From positions 124,001-188,000 of the forward strand of contig NZ_JACJPI010000042.1 in the NCBI RefSeq assembly GCF_014695975.1: a stretch of DNA of 64,000 bases, given 5' to 3'. Of this stretch, positions 52,924 through 62,315 are shown piece after piece. Position 1 is the stretch's first letter, and every line of letters starts with the position of its first letter. The notes below the pieces were generated by a model. The model was not told where the DNA came from. It made no database searches and saw only the letters and a list, made by a program, of their open reading frames with translations. The stretch is from Leptolyngbya sp. FACHB-321 (GTDB lineage Bacteria > Cyanobacteriota > Cyanobacteriia > Leptolyngbyales > Leptolyngbyaceae). Both the position numbers and the translations under genes were made by a program.

Positions 52924-54429
52924 TTAGGACTCAAGTCGCTGATACTCAGCCACTGAGAACGCCGCAGGTCGCGCTCGCTGCCTTGCCCAATCTCTGAGGG
53001 CAGTTACCTGTTCGGTCATTGTTTTAGAAAGCGGCAACGTTGACTTGATAGCAGCAATAATGTCCAGTTGAGTAAATTCTCGATCCTGGGCAAAAGCCTC
53101 ATACATTGCTGCTACCAGTGCTTGTTCAATTTCAGCACCTGAGAAACCGTCGCACACATTCGCTAACTGGTCCAAATCAAACCGTGCAATCTCGCGGCGA
53201 CGCTTAGAGAGATGAATCTGAAAAATCTCTTTCCGCTCTTCACTATTCGGCAAGTCAACAAAAAAGATTTCGTCAAATCTTCCTTTCCGCAAAAACTCTC
53301 CGGGCAAACGCTCCACACGGTTAGCAGTTGCCATCACAAACACAGGAGACGTTTTTTCTTGCATCCAGGTGAGGAAAGAGCCAAAAATCCGGCTAGATGT
53401 ACCACCATCAGAATCCGCTGAACCGGATGTGCCAGCGAACGCTTTATCCATCTCATCAATGAACAAGATAGCGGGGGAAATCGACTCTGCTGTCTTCAAA
53501 GCACCACGTAGATTTGCTTCAGACCGACCCACCATAGAGCCATCATAGACACGTCCCATGTCAAGGCGTAGCAAGGGCAAACCCCAAAGGCGTGAGGTTG
53601 TTTTGGCTATCAGTGATTTGCCACAACCTGGTACACCTAGAATTAGCATCCCTTTTGGCTGAGGCAAGCCATACTCTCTAGCACGCTCTGTAAACGCATT
53701 GGAACGCTGCTTTAACCAACGCTTGAGTTCTTCTAAGCCGCCGACAGAATCGATCGTTTCGTCTTCTTCAACGTACTCCAGAATACCGTTGCGTCGAATT
53801 AGCTGCTTCTTCTCAGAAAGAACAACGTCAACTTCTTCCTCCGTCAAGCGACCAGCAGTAACCTGAGCTTTACGATAAACCTTTTCTGCTTCATCGCGCG
53901 TCAGCCCTAAGGCTGCTTTTAACAACTTCTCACGCGCTTCAGTCGTAATACGTCTAGTGCGAACTTGCTCAAGCTGCTGCGAAAGAACGTGGTTAAGCTC
54001 TCCCATATTCGGCATTGGAAAATCCAAAACCGCTACTTCTTTTTCTAGCTCAATGGGAATCTCTTGTACCGGCGACATCAAAATAATCGTTTTTTGAGTG
54101 CCTTTGAAGCTAGAGATTGCATCTCTCAACCAACGTATAACAGGAGCCGAATAAAATGGATGAAGATCCTTGAAAACAAAAATACCTGGCTCTTTCTGCC
54201 GAGTTACCCACTCAATAGCAGCCTCAGGCGAAACTGTATTGTGCTGAGTCACACTACGAGGCTGACCGTACTCAACAATGCCGTGCGTTACAGTCCAGAC
54301 AAAGACCCGACGCTGAGGTTTATTCTGGGAAACCGCCACAATGGTCTGTTCAGCCCTTTCTTCCTCTGATGTCACCATATAGATGAGAGGATACTGAGCC
54401 TGTATCAGAATACTGAGTTCTTCCTGCAT
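52924..54429 (-). CDS. ycf46: AAA ATPase, Ycf46-like; start probably 54429
   Basis: LIQAQYPLIYMVTSEEERAEQ...GVPGCGKSLIAKTTSRLWGLPLLRLDMGRVYDGSMVGRSE. Confidence 0.94.
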   Translation of the reverse strand: MQEELSILIQAQYPLIYMVTSEEERAEQTIVAVSQNKPQRRVFVWTVTHGIVEYGQPRSVTQHNTVSPEAAIEWVTRQKEPGIFVFKDLHPFYSAPVIRWLRDAISSFKGTQKTIILMSPVQEIPIELEKEVAVLDFPMPNMGELNHVLSQQLEQVRTRRITTEAREKLLKAALGLTRDEAEKVYRKAQVTAGRLTEEEVDVVLSEKKQLIRRNGILEYVEEDETIDSVGGLEELKRWLKQRSNAFTERAREYGLPQPKGMLILGVPGCGKSLIAKTTSRLWGLPLLRLDMGRVYDGSMVGRSEANLRGALKTAESISPAILFIDEMDKAFAGTSGSADSDGGTSSRIFGSFLTWMQEKTSPVFVMATANRVERLPGEFLRKGRFDEIFFVDLPNSEERKEIFQIHLSKRRREIARFDLDQLANVCDGFSGAEIEQALVAAMYEAFAQDREFTQLDIIAAIKSTLPLSKTMTEQVTALRDWARQRARPAAFSVAEYQRLES

Positions 54430-54551
54430 AGCATCGACCCATGAGAGACAGTGCAACCGCCTAGATTAAAGAAACCTTTACGTCTGACCTTAAAACCTAC
54501 TTAGAGGCAATATTCAGAACGCAAGCTTTCTACTAAAACACCCGCTTGGAA

Positions 54552-54908
54552 CTAGCAGGGAACCAAACTTCCTTCACCTTGAGCTTCAGCACTAATAGAG
54601 CTAGCACCCTTGACCCGTACAGATGGAAGCTTTTCCTCAACTAACGCACCAGATTGAGCGCGTAGAGAAACCAATTCACCATCTTTCAAAATGGAAGGAG
54701 AGGAACATTCGTTACACGTATAGATCTGATAAGCCTTTCCGTGCGCTGCACCTTCATAACCGTCAACCAGCTCACTATGAGACAAGTAGAACGCGATGGC
54801 GCGTTGAGCAATATCCGTCATTGTCTCAGAATCAAGTGCTGCCCGAATTTTGATTTGACGGTGCAGCTCTGGCGGGAGATATAACGTAACTTTCTGCTTG
54901 TCTTGCAT
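54552..54908 (-). CDS. Ribbon-helix-helix-like protein with a short Cys pair; start probably 54908
   Basis: MQDKQKVTLYLPPELHRQIKIRAALDSETMTDIAQRAIAFYLSH (RHH) then YTCNECSSPSILKDGELVSLR. Confidence 0.82.
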   Translation of the reverse strand: MQDKQKVTLYLPPELHRQIKIRAALDSETMTDIAQRAIAFYLSHSELVDGYEGAAHGKAYQIYTCNECSSPSILKDGELVSLRAQSGALVEEKLPSVRVKGASSISAEAQGEGSLVPC

Positions 54909-54924
54909 AGAACTCTCAGTTGTG

Positions 54925-54934
54925 TACCCGGGTA
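54925..54934. promoter_or_regulatory. Perfect 10 bp palindrome near the predicted transcription start of the RHH-ycf46-ycf35 set
   Basis: TACCCGGGTA. Confidence 0.45.
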
Positions 54935-54942
54935 TGTAATGA

Positions 54943-54971
54943 AGAATATCGACTGAACAGCTTGCTGTCAA
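54943..54971 (-). promoter_or_regulatory. Candidate sigma70-type promoter for RHH-ycf46-ycf35
   Basis: Minus strand TTGACA (54966-54971), N17, TATTCT (54943-54948). Confidence 0.6.
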
Positions 54972-54978
54972 GACACCA

Positions 54979-54994
54979 TGCCGTCATGACGGCA
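54979..54994. promoter_or_regulatory. Perfect 16 bp palindrome upstream of the -35 box
   Basis: TGCCGTCATGACGGCA. Confidence 0.6.
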
Positions 54995-54999
54995 ACATC

Positions 55000-55017
55000 G
55001 TTACATCTAGTTACAAT
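55000..55017 (+). promoter_or_regulatory. Candidate HLR1 (RpaB-type) direct repeat upstream of RHH-ycf46-ycf35
   Basis: GTTACATC-TA-GTTACAAT, 15 of 16 positions versus the HLR1 consensus. Confidence 0.6.
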
Positions 55018-55141
55018 TGTCTGGTGTTGACATAGCGTATTACTAGCAGATGTAAGGACAGTAAAACCTAATGTAGGCAGTGCTTTTAGTGCTTTAGTTT
55101 TTGAAGACGGACTTTTAAGGCTAAGCAACTAACACTTGGAT

Positions 55142-55366
55142 CTAGAGCCTGTACCAATTAAGCCAGATAGCGGTGGCCGCCAGAGAAACTGCCTCTAGAA
55201 AACTCTTTGAGTGCTTGTCATAGGAGATCCGCCTAGTAACGACATAGCACCGTATTGACAAGCAGTCGTTTGTTCTTGACGTTGGCTCCTATATCACCTT
55301 CGCGTCTAGGCAGTAAGTCTTTGGTTCGTTTCCATTGCTTATCTCGTAGAGCGTATCGTCGTGGTG
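55142..55366 (-). mobile_element. IS5-family-like transposase remnant, internally deleted
   Basis: Minus strand RRYALRDKQWKRTKDLLPRREGDIGANVKNKRLLVNTVLCRY* joined almost directly to YDKHSKSFLEAVSLAATAIWLNWYRL*; catalytic middle absent. Confidence 0.72.
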
Positions 55367-55547
55367 TCAGCTATTCTGCTTGAGTGTATCTGTACCTCTG
55401 TTTTATCTAGATTCATGGCACGTTCTAGAACAGCGCTAGCACAACGAAGAACTAAGAATGAAAACACCTGCCAACGTCGCAATCTGTTAAGGCAGCAAAA
55501 TCATGCCCCTATAGGAAAAATTCGACTTTATTCAATTTGTCTCCCTT

Positions 55548-56039
55548 TCATTTGTCGCGTTCAAAGGAAAACTGCACTTCATGTCTGGCTACTTCCCGCT
55601 TGAGGTAGAGCGGATGTTTGGGTTGTCCTAGCTTCGTGGTGCCCAAACAATAAATCGGCTGATTACCCAGCAACGCCATTACACACCGATCGCGCCCTTG
55701 CAAGCGACCACCATTTCCTCAGGCTAGAATAATCTGGTCTACTCGCTGCCCCAGGTCTGCTAGGTAGCGATCGTTCTCAGCCCCAATCGGATCGGCAACA
55801 CAGCGTAGCTCTGTTGGATAAGCCGTACAGTAAGCAAAAAGATTCACGACTTCTAGCGCACCAAACCCCCATACTCGTGCGAAATCTAGACAGCGCCGAA
55901 TGGTCGGATCGTCAACAACTGCATCTGCCTGACTGGGGTTCAGCATCACAAAGCCAACTTTTGCCGCTCTTGTATCCCACGATCGCCAAAGCAAATAGCG
56001 ATAGTATCCAGTGGCATCAAAGGTCGCGCCAGATTGCAT
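55548..56039 (-). pseudogene. DUF1643-family protein gene interrupted by in-frame TGA at 55719-55721
   Basis: GFVMLNPSQADAVVDDPTIRRCLDFARVWGFGALEVVNLFAY...IILA*GNGGRLQGRDRCVMALLGNQPIYCLGTTKLGQPKHPLYLKREV in one frame; TGA sits where W is expected (AWGN). Confidence 0.8.
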
Positions 56040-56140
56040 AGAGGGTAAGGGGCACTGGGAAACAAGGGGTGCTGAGGAAGCAAGGGAAGTCTAAGGAAGG
56101 CTAGCGTTTGATTGACTGCCGTTTTGCCCTTTGCCTTGCC

Positions 56141-56842
56141 TCACTTCGCCAATTCGGTTGTCACTTCATTCACCTGACGGCGTTTAAGGACAGTGCTCTC
56201 TGATCGTGGCAGTAGGTCAAACAATTCGCGCAACTTCGCATCGATCGTCTCAAACGGAACAATACCGTTTTCGTTCAGCACGACCTTACCAGAAGCATCA
56301 AAGAGCACGACTTGCGGCACCACGCCTGCGTAGTAGTAACCTGGCTCTGTATTTGTATAAGAGGGCTTTGAAGGAATCGAATCAACTCGAATTGGCAACA
56401 AATCCGCTGCCTTGCCATAAAAGGCTTGTAGTTGAGAAATCACTGCCGTGTATGCCTTACAGTCCTTGCTATCATCAACATAGAAATATAGCAACGCAGG
56501 ACGATCGCGCTTTAATGCCTCTGCTAACGTAAACTTCGGCGGTACCAGCGACCCATTGCCCGCATAGAGCGTAAAAATTTCCCCATCGTAGCGGTCGTCC
56601 GTCAACCCTGCTAGCGCTGGTGGCATACTTAGCACCCCTAGTCCAATAGCCATAGCTAGGCACAGCCATAAACCACGCTGAAACGTTCTTCGTCCCCAAT
56701 CAACACATGCACCCGCGATCGGTAACTCTAACCAGCGCAACTGCAAAACTCTCATAAACCCGAATACTTTCGTAACGTCTCCCTTCTCATTCTCTAGCAA
56801 TCGAGGACAGAAGCAAAGGCAAAAGCAGAGGACAGAAGGCAA
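56141..56842 (-). CDS. Thioredoxin-like protein, possibly a thylakoid PSI accumulation factor type; true start probably internal
   Basis: Signal/TM then DDRYDGEIFTLYAGNGSLVPPKFTLAEALKRDRPALLYFYVDDSKDCKAYTAVISQLQ. Confidence 0.75.
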   Translation of the reverse strand: MPSVLCFCLCFCPRLLENEKGDVTKVFGFMRVLQLRWLELPIAGACVDWGRRTFQRGLWLCLAMAIGLGVLSMPPALAGLTDDRYDGEIFTLYAGNGSLVPPKFTLAEALKRDRPALLYFYVDDSKDCKAYTAVISQLQAFYGKAADLLPIRVDSIPSKPSYTNTEPGYYYAGVVPQVVLFDASGKVVLNENGIVPFETIDAKLRELFDLLPRSESTVLKRRQVNEVTTELAK

Positions 56843-57079
56843 GAAGTAAAAGTAGCAAAGCGCTAGCCTTCCCCAAACGTCCCTTACTCCTCCTGCCCCC
56901 TGCCTCTTAACCCCTTACCCTAAAGCAAAGTTGTAGCGAGTTTAGGTTAGCCTGTGATAGAACTGTATGTAAGTAGCAACGCCTACAATTATCAGCTTGA
57001 GCTGAAAAAGCTTGAGTAGCAGCAAAATCTGGCGCGATGTAGGCAGCTAGGTTGTATCAGTGAGTCGAGAGCGTCCAGT

Positions 57080-57526
57080 ATGCAAAACAATGTAGCAGCG
57101 GAAAAACCAATTCGATCGCTTGAAGATGCCCTTGATCGCTGTCAGGCGTTAGGCATGAGGTTGAGCCGTCAACGACGATTCATTCTTGAGTTGTTATGGC
57201 AAGAAGAAGAGCATTTAGCTGCGAGAGAAATTTATAATCGCCTCAACCGTCAGGGCAAAGAAATCGGTCATACATCAGTTTACCAAAACCTTGAAGCGCT
57301 CTCTGAGCAAGGCATTATCGAGTGCGTTGAGCGTTCTGATGGCAGACTGTATGGCAACATTAGCGATTCTCATAGCCACGTCAATTGTCTAGACACCAAC
57401 CAAATTTTGGACGTTCACATTGAGCTGCCAGAAGCAATCTTGCAACAGATTGAGCAGCAGACAGGCGTTCGCATTACTGACTACCACATTGATTTCTACG
57501 GTTATCGCAAGCCTCAAGATCAGTAG
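57080..57526 (+). CDS. Fur-family regulator
   Basis: MRLSRQRRFILELLW...HLAAREIYNRLNRQGKEIGHTSVYQNLEALSEQGIIE; expected CxxC position reads CLDT. Confidence 0.92.
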   Translation: MQNNVAAEKPIRSLEDALDRCQALGMRLSRQRRFILELLWQEEEHLAAREIYNRLNRQGKEIGHTSVYQNLEALSEQGIIECVERSDGRLYGNISDSHSHVNCLDTNQILDVHIELPEAILQQIEQQTGVRITDYHIDFYGYRKPQDQ

Positions 57527-57536
57527 AAATTTAAGT

Positions 57537-57566
57537 ATTGAGGCGCTCCCGTCGGAACACCTCAAT
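57537..57566 (+). terminator. Terminator after the Fur-family gene
   Basis: ATTGAGG...CCTCAAT stem followed by TTTATTT. Confidence 0.65.
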
Positions 57567-57592
57567 TTTATTTAACGAACCCCCAGGTATCG

Positions 57593-59149
57593 TTAGGCAA
57601 CCAGGTATTGCTGCACGACAGCTACCAATGTTTCGGTCCAGTACGTTACGAGATCGGCAGTAGCAGCCTCTACCATGACGCGAATAAGGGGTTCTGTGCC
57701 TGAAGCCCGCACCAGAACACGTCCTCGATCGCCCATATCGGCTTCTGCTTGAGCGATCGCCTGTTGCAGCGGATCGCAGTTTTGCCAGTGCAGCCGACGA
57801 TCGCGGTCTTCTACCCGCACATTTTGCAGCCGTTGAGGATAAGTTTGAAAGCTCTGATCGACCAGCGTCGTTAACGAAACGCCCGACTGCTGCACCAGCG
57901 AGGCTAGATGGAGTGCTGTTAGCAAACCATCACCGCTCACACCATAATGGCTACAGAGAATGTGACCTGACTGTTCACCACCTAGCACCGAGCCGTGGCG
58001 CAACATCTCAGCATGGACGTATTGATCGCCAACCGCAGCACGAATCAGCGTACCACCCTGTTTTTCCCAAGCACGTTCAAAGCCCAGGTTGGACATAACA
58101 GTTGCAACGATCGTATTGCCAGGTAGCTGCTCTGACTGCCGCAGGGTTTGCCCCCACAGGTAAAGAATGTAATCACCATCTACCACGCGACCACTAGCAT
58201 CCACTGCCAAAACGCGATCGGCATCGCCATCAAAGGCAAACCCCATATCGGCATGATGCATTTTCACAGCCGCCTGAAGTGCCCCTAAATGTGTTGAACC
58301 ACAGTTCACATTGATACGACTACCATCTGGCTGGTCATGGAGGCAAATGACTGATGCACCAAGCGAGCGAAACGCCTCTGGTGCCAAATGCACGGCTGCG
58401 CCCCACGCCAGATCCAGGACAATACGCATTCCTTGCAGCGGTAATGCTGCTTTTGATAGAGGCTGCTGAATGGCAGTGAGATAGTCGTTGAGCAACTCTG
58501 AGCGATAATAATGCTGCCCATAGCGACCGTTATCATTAATCGCTAGAGTGCTTTTACCACGTAAAGCTGCCTCAATTTGCTCTTGAAGTGCTAGCGCTAG
58601 CTTGCTGCCGTTAGAGCCAAAAAACTTGATGCCATTATCGTCCGGTGGATTATGGCTGGCAGAAACCATCACACCCCCGATCGCCTCAGACGCATTGGTC
58701 AGATAAGCAACGCCTGGAGTTGGGCACAAACCCAAATTCCACACATCTAAACCCGCTGCGTTTAACCCGGCTGAGAGTGCCATCGCCAGCATATTGCCAG
58801 ACTGACGTGAATCCTGCCCAATCACGACCGGACCCAGCGCCGCTGCTTGCGATCGCCCCGTTGGAACCATCTGTGACCGCAAAATATGTCCTGCCCAAAA
58901 CCCAATTTGTAAAGCTAGCGGCGCGGTAAGCAAATCCCCAGCGCGTCCACGAATGCCATCGGTACCAAACAGGCGACTGGTCGGTAGGTTTAACCCGCCC
59001 CAACCTGTGTTAGCAGTTGCCAAGTTAGTCGTTTCTTTACTAACTAATGGCGGTGCTATAAAGGACGATCGCCCTAATTCTGTCGATCGTAAAGACGACG
59101 CAATGCCGATATCATCAGACTCTTGCGTCCTGACTGGAGATTGAACCAT
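57593..59149 (-). CDS. glmM: Phosphoglucosamine mutase
   Basis: [65 protein letters not shown]. Confidence 0.95.
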   Translation of the reverse strand: MVQSPVRTQESDDIGIASSLRSTELGRSSFIAPPLVSKETTNLATANTGWGGLNLPTSRLFGTDGIRGRAGDLLTAPLALQIGFWAGHILRSQMVPTGRSQAAALGPVVIGQDSRQSGNMLAMALSAGLNAAGLDVWNLGLCPTPGVAYLTNASEAIGGVMVSASHNPPDDNGIKFFGSNGSKLALALQEQIEAALRGKSTLAINDNGRYGQHYYRSELLNDYLTAIQQPLSKAALPLQGMRIVLDLAWGAAVHLAPEAFRSLGASVICLHDQPDGSRINVNCGSTHLGALQAAVKMHHADMGFAFDGDADRVLAVDASGRVVDGDYILYLWGQTLRQSEQLPGNTIVATVMSNLGFERAWEKQGGTLIRAAVGDQYVHAEMLRHGSVLGGEQSGHILCSHYGVSGDGLLTALHLASLVQQSGVSLTTLVDQSFQTYPQRLQNVRVEDRDRRLHWQNCDPLQQAIAQAEADMGDRGRVLVRASGTEPLIRVMVEAATADLVTYWTETLVAVVQQYLVA

Positions 59150-59254
59150 ACACTAAAGAACCCCACACAACACACTCATTGTGGAGGATAACACTTTCTT
59201 TAGAAAACCGACGCTGGACAGAACCAGTAAGTTAAGCGTCTTCTCTATGCGCCT

Positions 59255-59563
59255 CTATACGCCCGCTGCCTCAAGGACTGGTTGTATGGTTCCCCAGGTT
59301 AATCCCTGCTGGATGTAGCGCGGTTCATTAGGGTCATAAGGACTATGGAGCCGATCGATCGCTTGGATGATGGCATGATCGGGCAGCACTGGCAGATCAG
59401 GATCAAACGCAGTCGATCGTACTAGAGAGCTAGAGAAACCCCGAAAGATAGCAACCTGATCAACGACACCATCTACCTCAGCCATCACAAGCAGCACTTC
59501 TTGCGGACGCTTTTCGGTATAGCGTTCCAAGCGAGTTCCTGCTGTCGGCGTCAAATCAACCAT
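59255..59563 (-). CDS. Conserved hypothetical protein of cyanobacterial/plastid type
   Basis: TGTRLERYTEKRPQEVLLVMAEVDGVVDQVAIFRGFSSSLVRSTAFDPDLPVLP. Confidence 0.8.
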   Translation of the reverse strand: MVDLTPTAGTRLERYTEKRPQEVLLVMAEVDGVVDQVAIFRGFSSSLVRSTAFDPDLPVLPDHAIIQAIDRLHSPYDPNEPRYIQQGLTWGTIQPVLEAAGV

Positions 59564-59568
59564 GACAT

Positions 59569-60171
59569 CTATTGCCCTGTCGCCGATCGACCCTGCCGAC
59601 CTAAGCGAACGACCACAAAGTAGCCCAAATAGAGCACATAAACTGCCAATGCCACCAATGCTAAAAAGCCTAGAAAAAACGGCTTTGTTGTAGCATGGAT
59701 GGCTTCTCTAAGCGCCCAAGGTGGCTCAAGCCAGAGACGGCAAAACGGATCTCCTAACAGCGTATTGGCACCCAAAAAGGCACAGCGTAGAACTGGTATT
59801 TGAGCCAGCGCACCTAAGCCGCAATAAATCGAGACCGCCCAGCGCCAGGATGTAAAAGCCAGTTTTAAGCGACTAGACGGCTGCTCTGAAATTTCTTCGT
59901 TCAAATCTGCCCAAAACCAGAGCGATACTGGAATCAAAAGCCGTGCCAGCCAGCCAGCTACAAAGCCAACAGGCAACGCCCCAATCAATAAATAGACCGT
60001 AATGGCTAGCAAGCTCGAAACACGCCAGTAAATAGCCAGAAGGCTCTGCATCGCTTCTGCTTTGGCAATAAATGTCCATAGCAGCAGTGCCAGCGGGAAC
60101 AACACTGTGAAAAGAAGCGCCAATCGGTAGTCTGTCCAGACAAGGGATGGCAACCAGGAAGGAAACGGCAT
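59569..60171 (-). CDS. DUF3177-like membrane protein
   Basis: LVWTDYRLALLFTVLFPLALLLWTFIAKAEAMQSLLAIYWRVSSLLAITVYLLI. Confidence 0.85.
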   Translation of the reverse strand: MPFPSWLPSLVWTDYRLALLFTVLFPLALLLWTFIAKAEAMQSLLAIYWRVSSLLAITVYLLIGALPVGFVAGWLARLLIPVSLWFWADLNEEISEQPSSRLKLAFTSWRWAVSIYCGLGALAQIPVLRCAFLGANTLLGDPFCRLWLEPPWALREAIHATTKPFFLGFLALVALAVYVLYLGYFVVVRLGRQGRSATGQ

Positions 60172-60330
60172 AAGAATACGGTCAACGGCAAAGATAATAA
60201 CCAGTAAACATGAAAATTGACGAGTAGCCTCAACGCCAACTAGGCATTCTGGGTACTCGTCAAGATTCGCGCATCCAGTATACCTAAGGGCTACAGGAGG
60301 CGGGAGATAGGAACTTCAAGCTAACGGGCT

Positions 60331-60555
60331 TTAGTCCTCGTAAATCCGACATTCAGCCGCTTCAGGATTGTCGTCGCAGTAGATCTCAAGGGAGTTTTTC
60401 TTTGGTTTAGCTTGCCGTTGGTGAGCCGCTTCAGATTGCAGTTCTTCGACGGCATCCCAGGCTGCGGCACACTCAGGCGAGTTGCTGCCGCTAACATCAC
60501 AAGCAGCACGGGCTTGCTTCAACTCATCTTCAATTTTTTCTTGAATATCACTCAT
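60331..60555 (-). CDS. cp12: CP12 Calvin-cycle regulatory protein; start 60555
   Basis: MSDIQEKIEDELKQARAACDVSGSNSPECAAAWDAVEELQSEAAHQRQ...YCDDNPEAAECRIYED; both Cys pairs present. Confidence 0.95.
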   Translation of the reverse strand: MSDIQEKIEDELKQARAACDVSGSNSPECAAAWDAVEELQSEAAHQRQAKPKKNSLEIYCDDNPEAAECRIYED

Positions 60556-60966
60556 GGATTCTTCGCTGGTAATAATTCTCATCGAGTATTGGGGCAACGC
60601 AGATAAATTACTGCTTCGTAAGTTACGGTTGCCGTCCCAAACATCAGCACTTTGTCGATCGCCCGATCAATGTATGCTTACATCCATCGCTTTAGCCGTT
60701 TCTGCCTGGGTGAAGCAGAAAGCGATCGCACTTCAGTAAAGCTTGCCTCATCGCTAACGATTTTGGCTAACCTCAAAGAAGAGGCTAATTAGGCTATGCT
60801 CTACCTTTACTTATCGTAACGCTAACTCCACCTTACCAGATCCATTGATCGCCATGGCGAAGCTTGAGAATTGTTGAGGTGGTTCTAAGAATTGCTCGTA
60901 ATCGTTGAGACGATCGAAACATTTCCAGCTACGCTGAGAAGCATCCTTTGCCTCAAGGGGGAACGC

Positions 60967-62238
60967 ATGACAGGAGGAGACAGCGCGAATGCAATGCAGT
61001 GGGTCAGCACCTTATCAACTCGTCCGTCCTTAGAAGCCGCCGTTGATGACGTGGTGCAAAAAGCACAAGCGCTACTAAACAATGCACCCACTGTTGGCTT
61101 TGTTTTTATTGCCGCTGCGTTTGCCAGTGAATATTCTCGGTTGCTGCCGCTGCTACGGGAGCGGTTGCCAGACATCCCACTGATTGGGTGTGGTGGTAAT
61201 GGAGTCGTAGGGTCGAAGGGCACAGAACAGCCCCAGGAAGTAGAAGATGAACCCGCGATCGCGCTCACCTTGGCAACCTTGCCAGACGTTAATGTGCGAT
61301 CGTTTCATATCACGGCAGAACAGTTGCCCGACTTAGACAGTGCGCCTGATGCCTGGGTGAAGTTAATCGATGTGCCTATTGACGAGCAACCCCAGTTTGT
61401 TTTGCTGGCTGATCAGTCATTTCCCAAAATTAACGACCTCCTGCAAGGACTTGATTTTGCGTACCCTGGCTCAGTTAAGGTGGGCGGCGTTGCCAGTGCA
61501 GCCACCCCAAACGGCAGTAGCGGCTTATTTTGTAATGCTCATCTACATCGTGATGGAGTCGTTGGCATTGCACTCAGTGGCAACGTTGTCTTGGAGACGA
61601 TCGTCGCGCAGGGTTGCCGACCGATTGGGCAACCGTATTGGGTAACAGAAGGTGAGCGAAACATTCTGCTAGGGTTGGAAGAACAGGCAGATACTAGCCC
61701 CGTACCCCACGGCGGCGGTGCGCTAGTGTCACAAAAGCGTACGCCGCTAGAGGTCTTGCAGGATCTCATTCAAACGCTGGACGCAGATGACCAAATGCTG
61801 GCGCAGAATTCGCTGTTTGTTGGTGTAGCGCAGAATGAATTCAAGCAAGATCTGGAACAGGGAGACTTTTTGATTCGGTATTTGCTCGGTGTCGACCCAA
61901 GAGTGGGCGCGATTGCAATCGGCGATCGTATCCGCCCCGGTCAGCGCATTCAGTTTCATCTGCGCGATGCCCAGACCTCAGCCGAAGATCTGGAAATGCT
62001 GCTAGAACGTTACCAACAGACTAAACCAGCCTCTGCGATCGGAGCGCTCATGTTTGCTTGTGTCGGACGAGGCAATCGGCTGTATGACGAACCTAATTTT
62101 GACTCCCAGCTTTTTAGCCGCTACTTACCAGATGTGCCCCTCAGTGGCTTCTTTTGCAGTGGTGAAATTGGTCCTGTTGGTGACAGTACGTTTCTGCATG
62201 GGTTTACGTCTGTCTTCGGTATCGTACGCCAGCCATAA
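60967..62238 (+). CDS. FIST-domain protein; start probably 60967
   Basis: FIST_N/FIST_C pattern: FIAAAFASEYSRLLPLLRERLPDIPLIGCGGNGVVG ... LSGFFCSGEIGPVGDSTFLHGFTSVFGIV. Confidence 0.9.
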   Translation: MTGGDSANAMQWVSTLSTRPSLEAAVDDVVQKAQALLNNAPTVGFVFIAAAFASEYSRLLPLLRERLPDIPLIGCGGNGVVGSKGTEQPQEVEDEPAIALTLATLPDVNVRSFHITAEQLPDLDSAPDAWVKLIDVPIDEQPQFVLLADQSFPKINDLLQGLDFAYPGSVKVGGVASAATPNGSSGLFCNAHLHRDGVVGIALSGNVVLETIVAQGCRPIGQPYWVTEGERNILLGLEEQADTSPVPHGGGALVSQKRTPLEVLQDLIQTLDADDQMLAQNSLFVGVAQNEFKQDLEQGDFLIRYLLGVDPRVGAIAIGDRIRPGQRIQFHLRDAQTSAEDLEMLLERYQQTKPASAIGALMFACVGRGNRLYDEPNFDSQLFSRYLPDVPLSGFFCSGEIGPVGDSTFLHGFTSVFGIVRQP

Positions 62239-62315
62239 GCGTAGCGTTTGAGTGTAAGTGCTAAGTCTGTATGAGCCTTCAGCAGTCAGCGATCAGCTAA
62301 AGACTTCCATCAACT

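Noticed and set aside
55719-55721. Selenocysteine or programmed readthrough at the DUF1643 TGA
   Set aside because: The position is Trp in the family pattern as I recall it, and the other two split genes use TAG and TAA; simple mutation is more likely.
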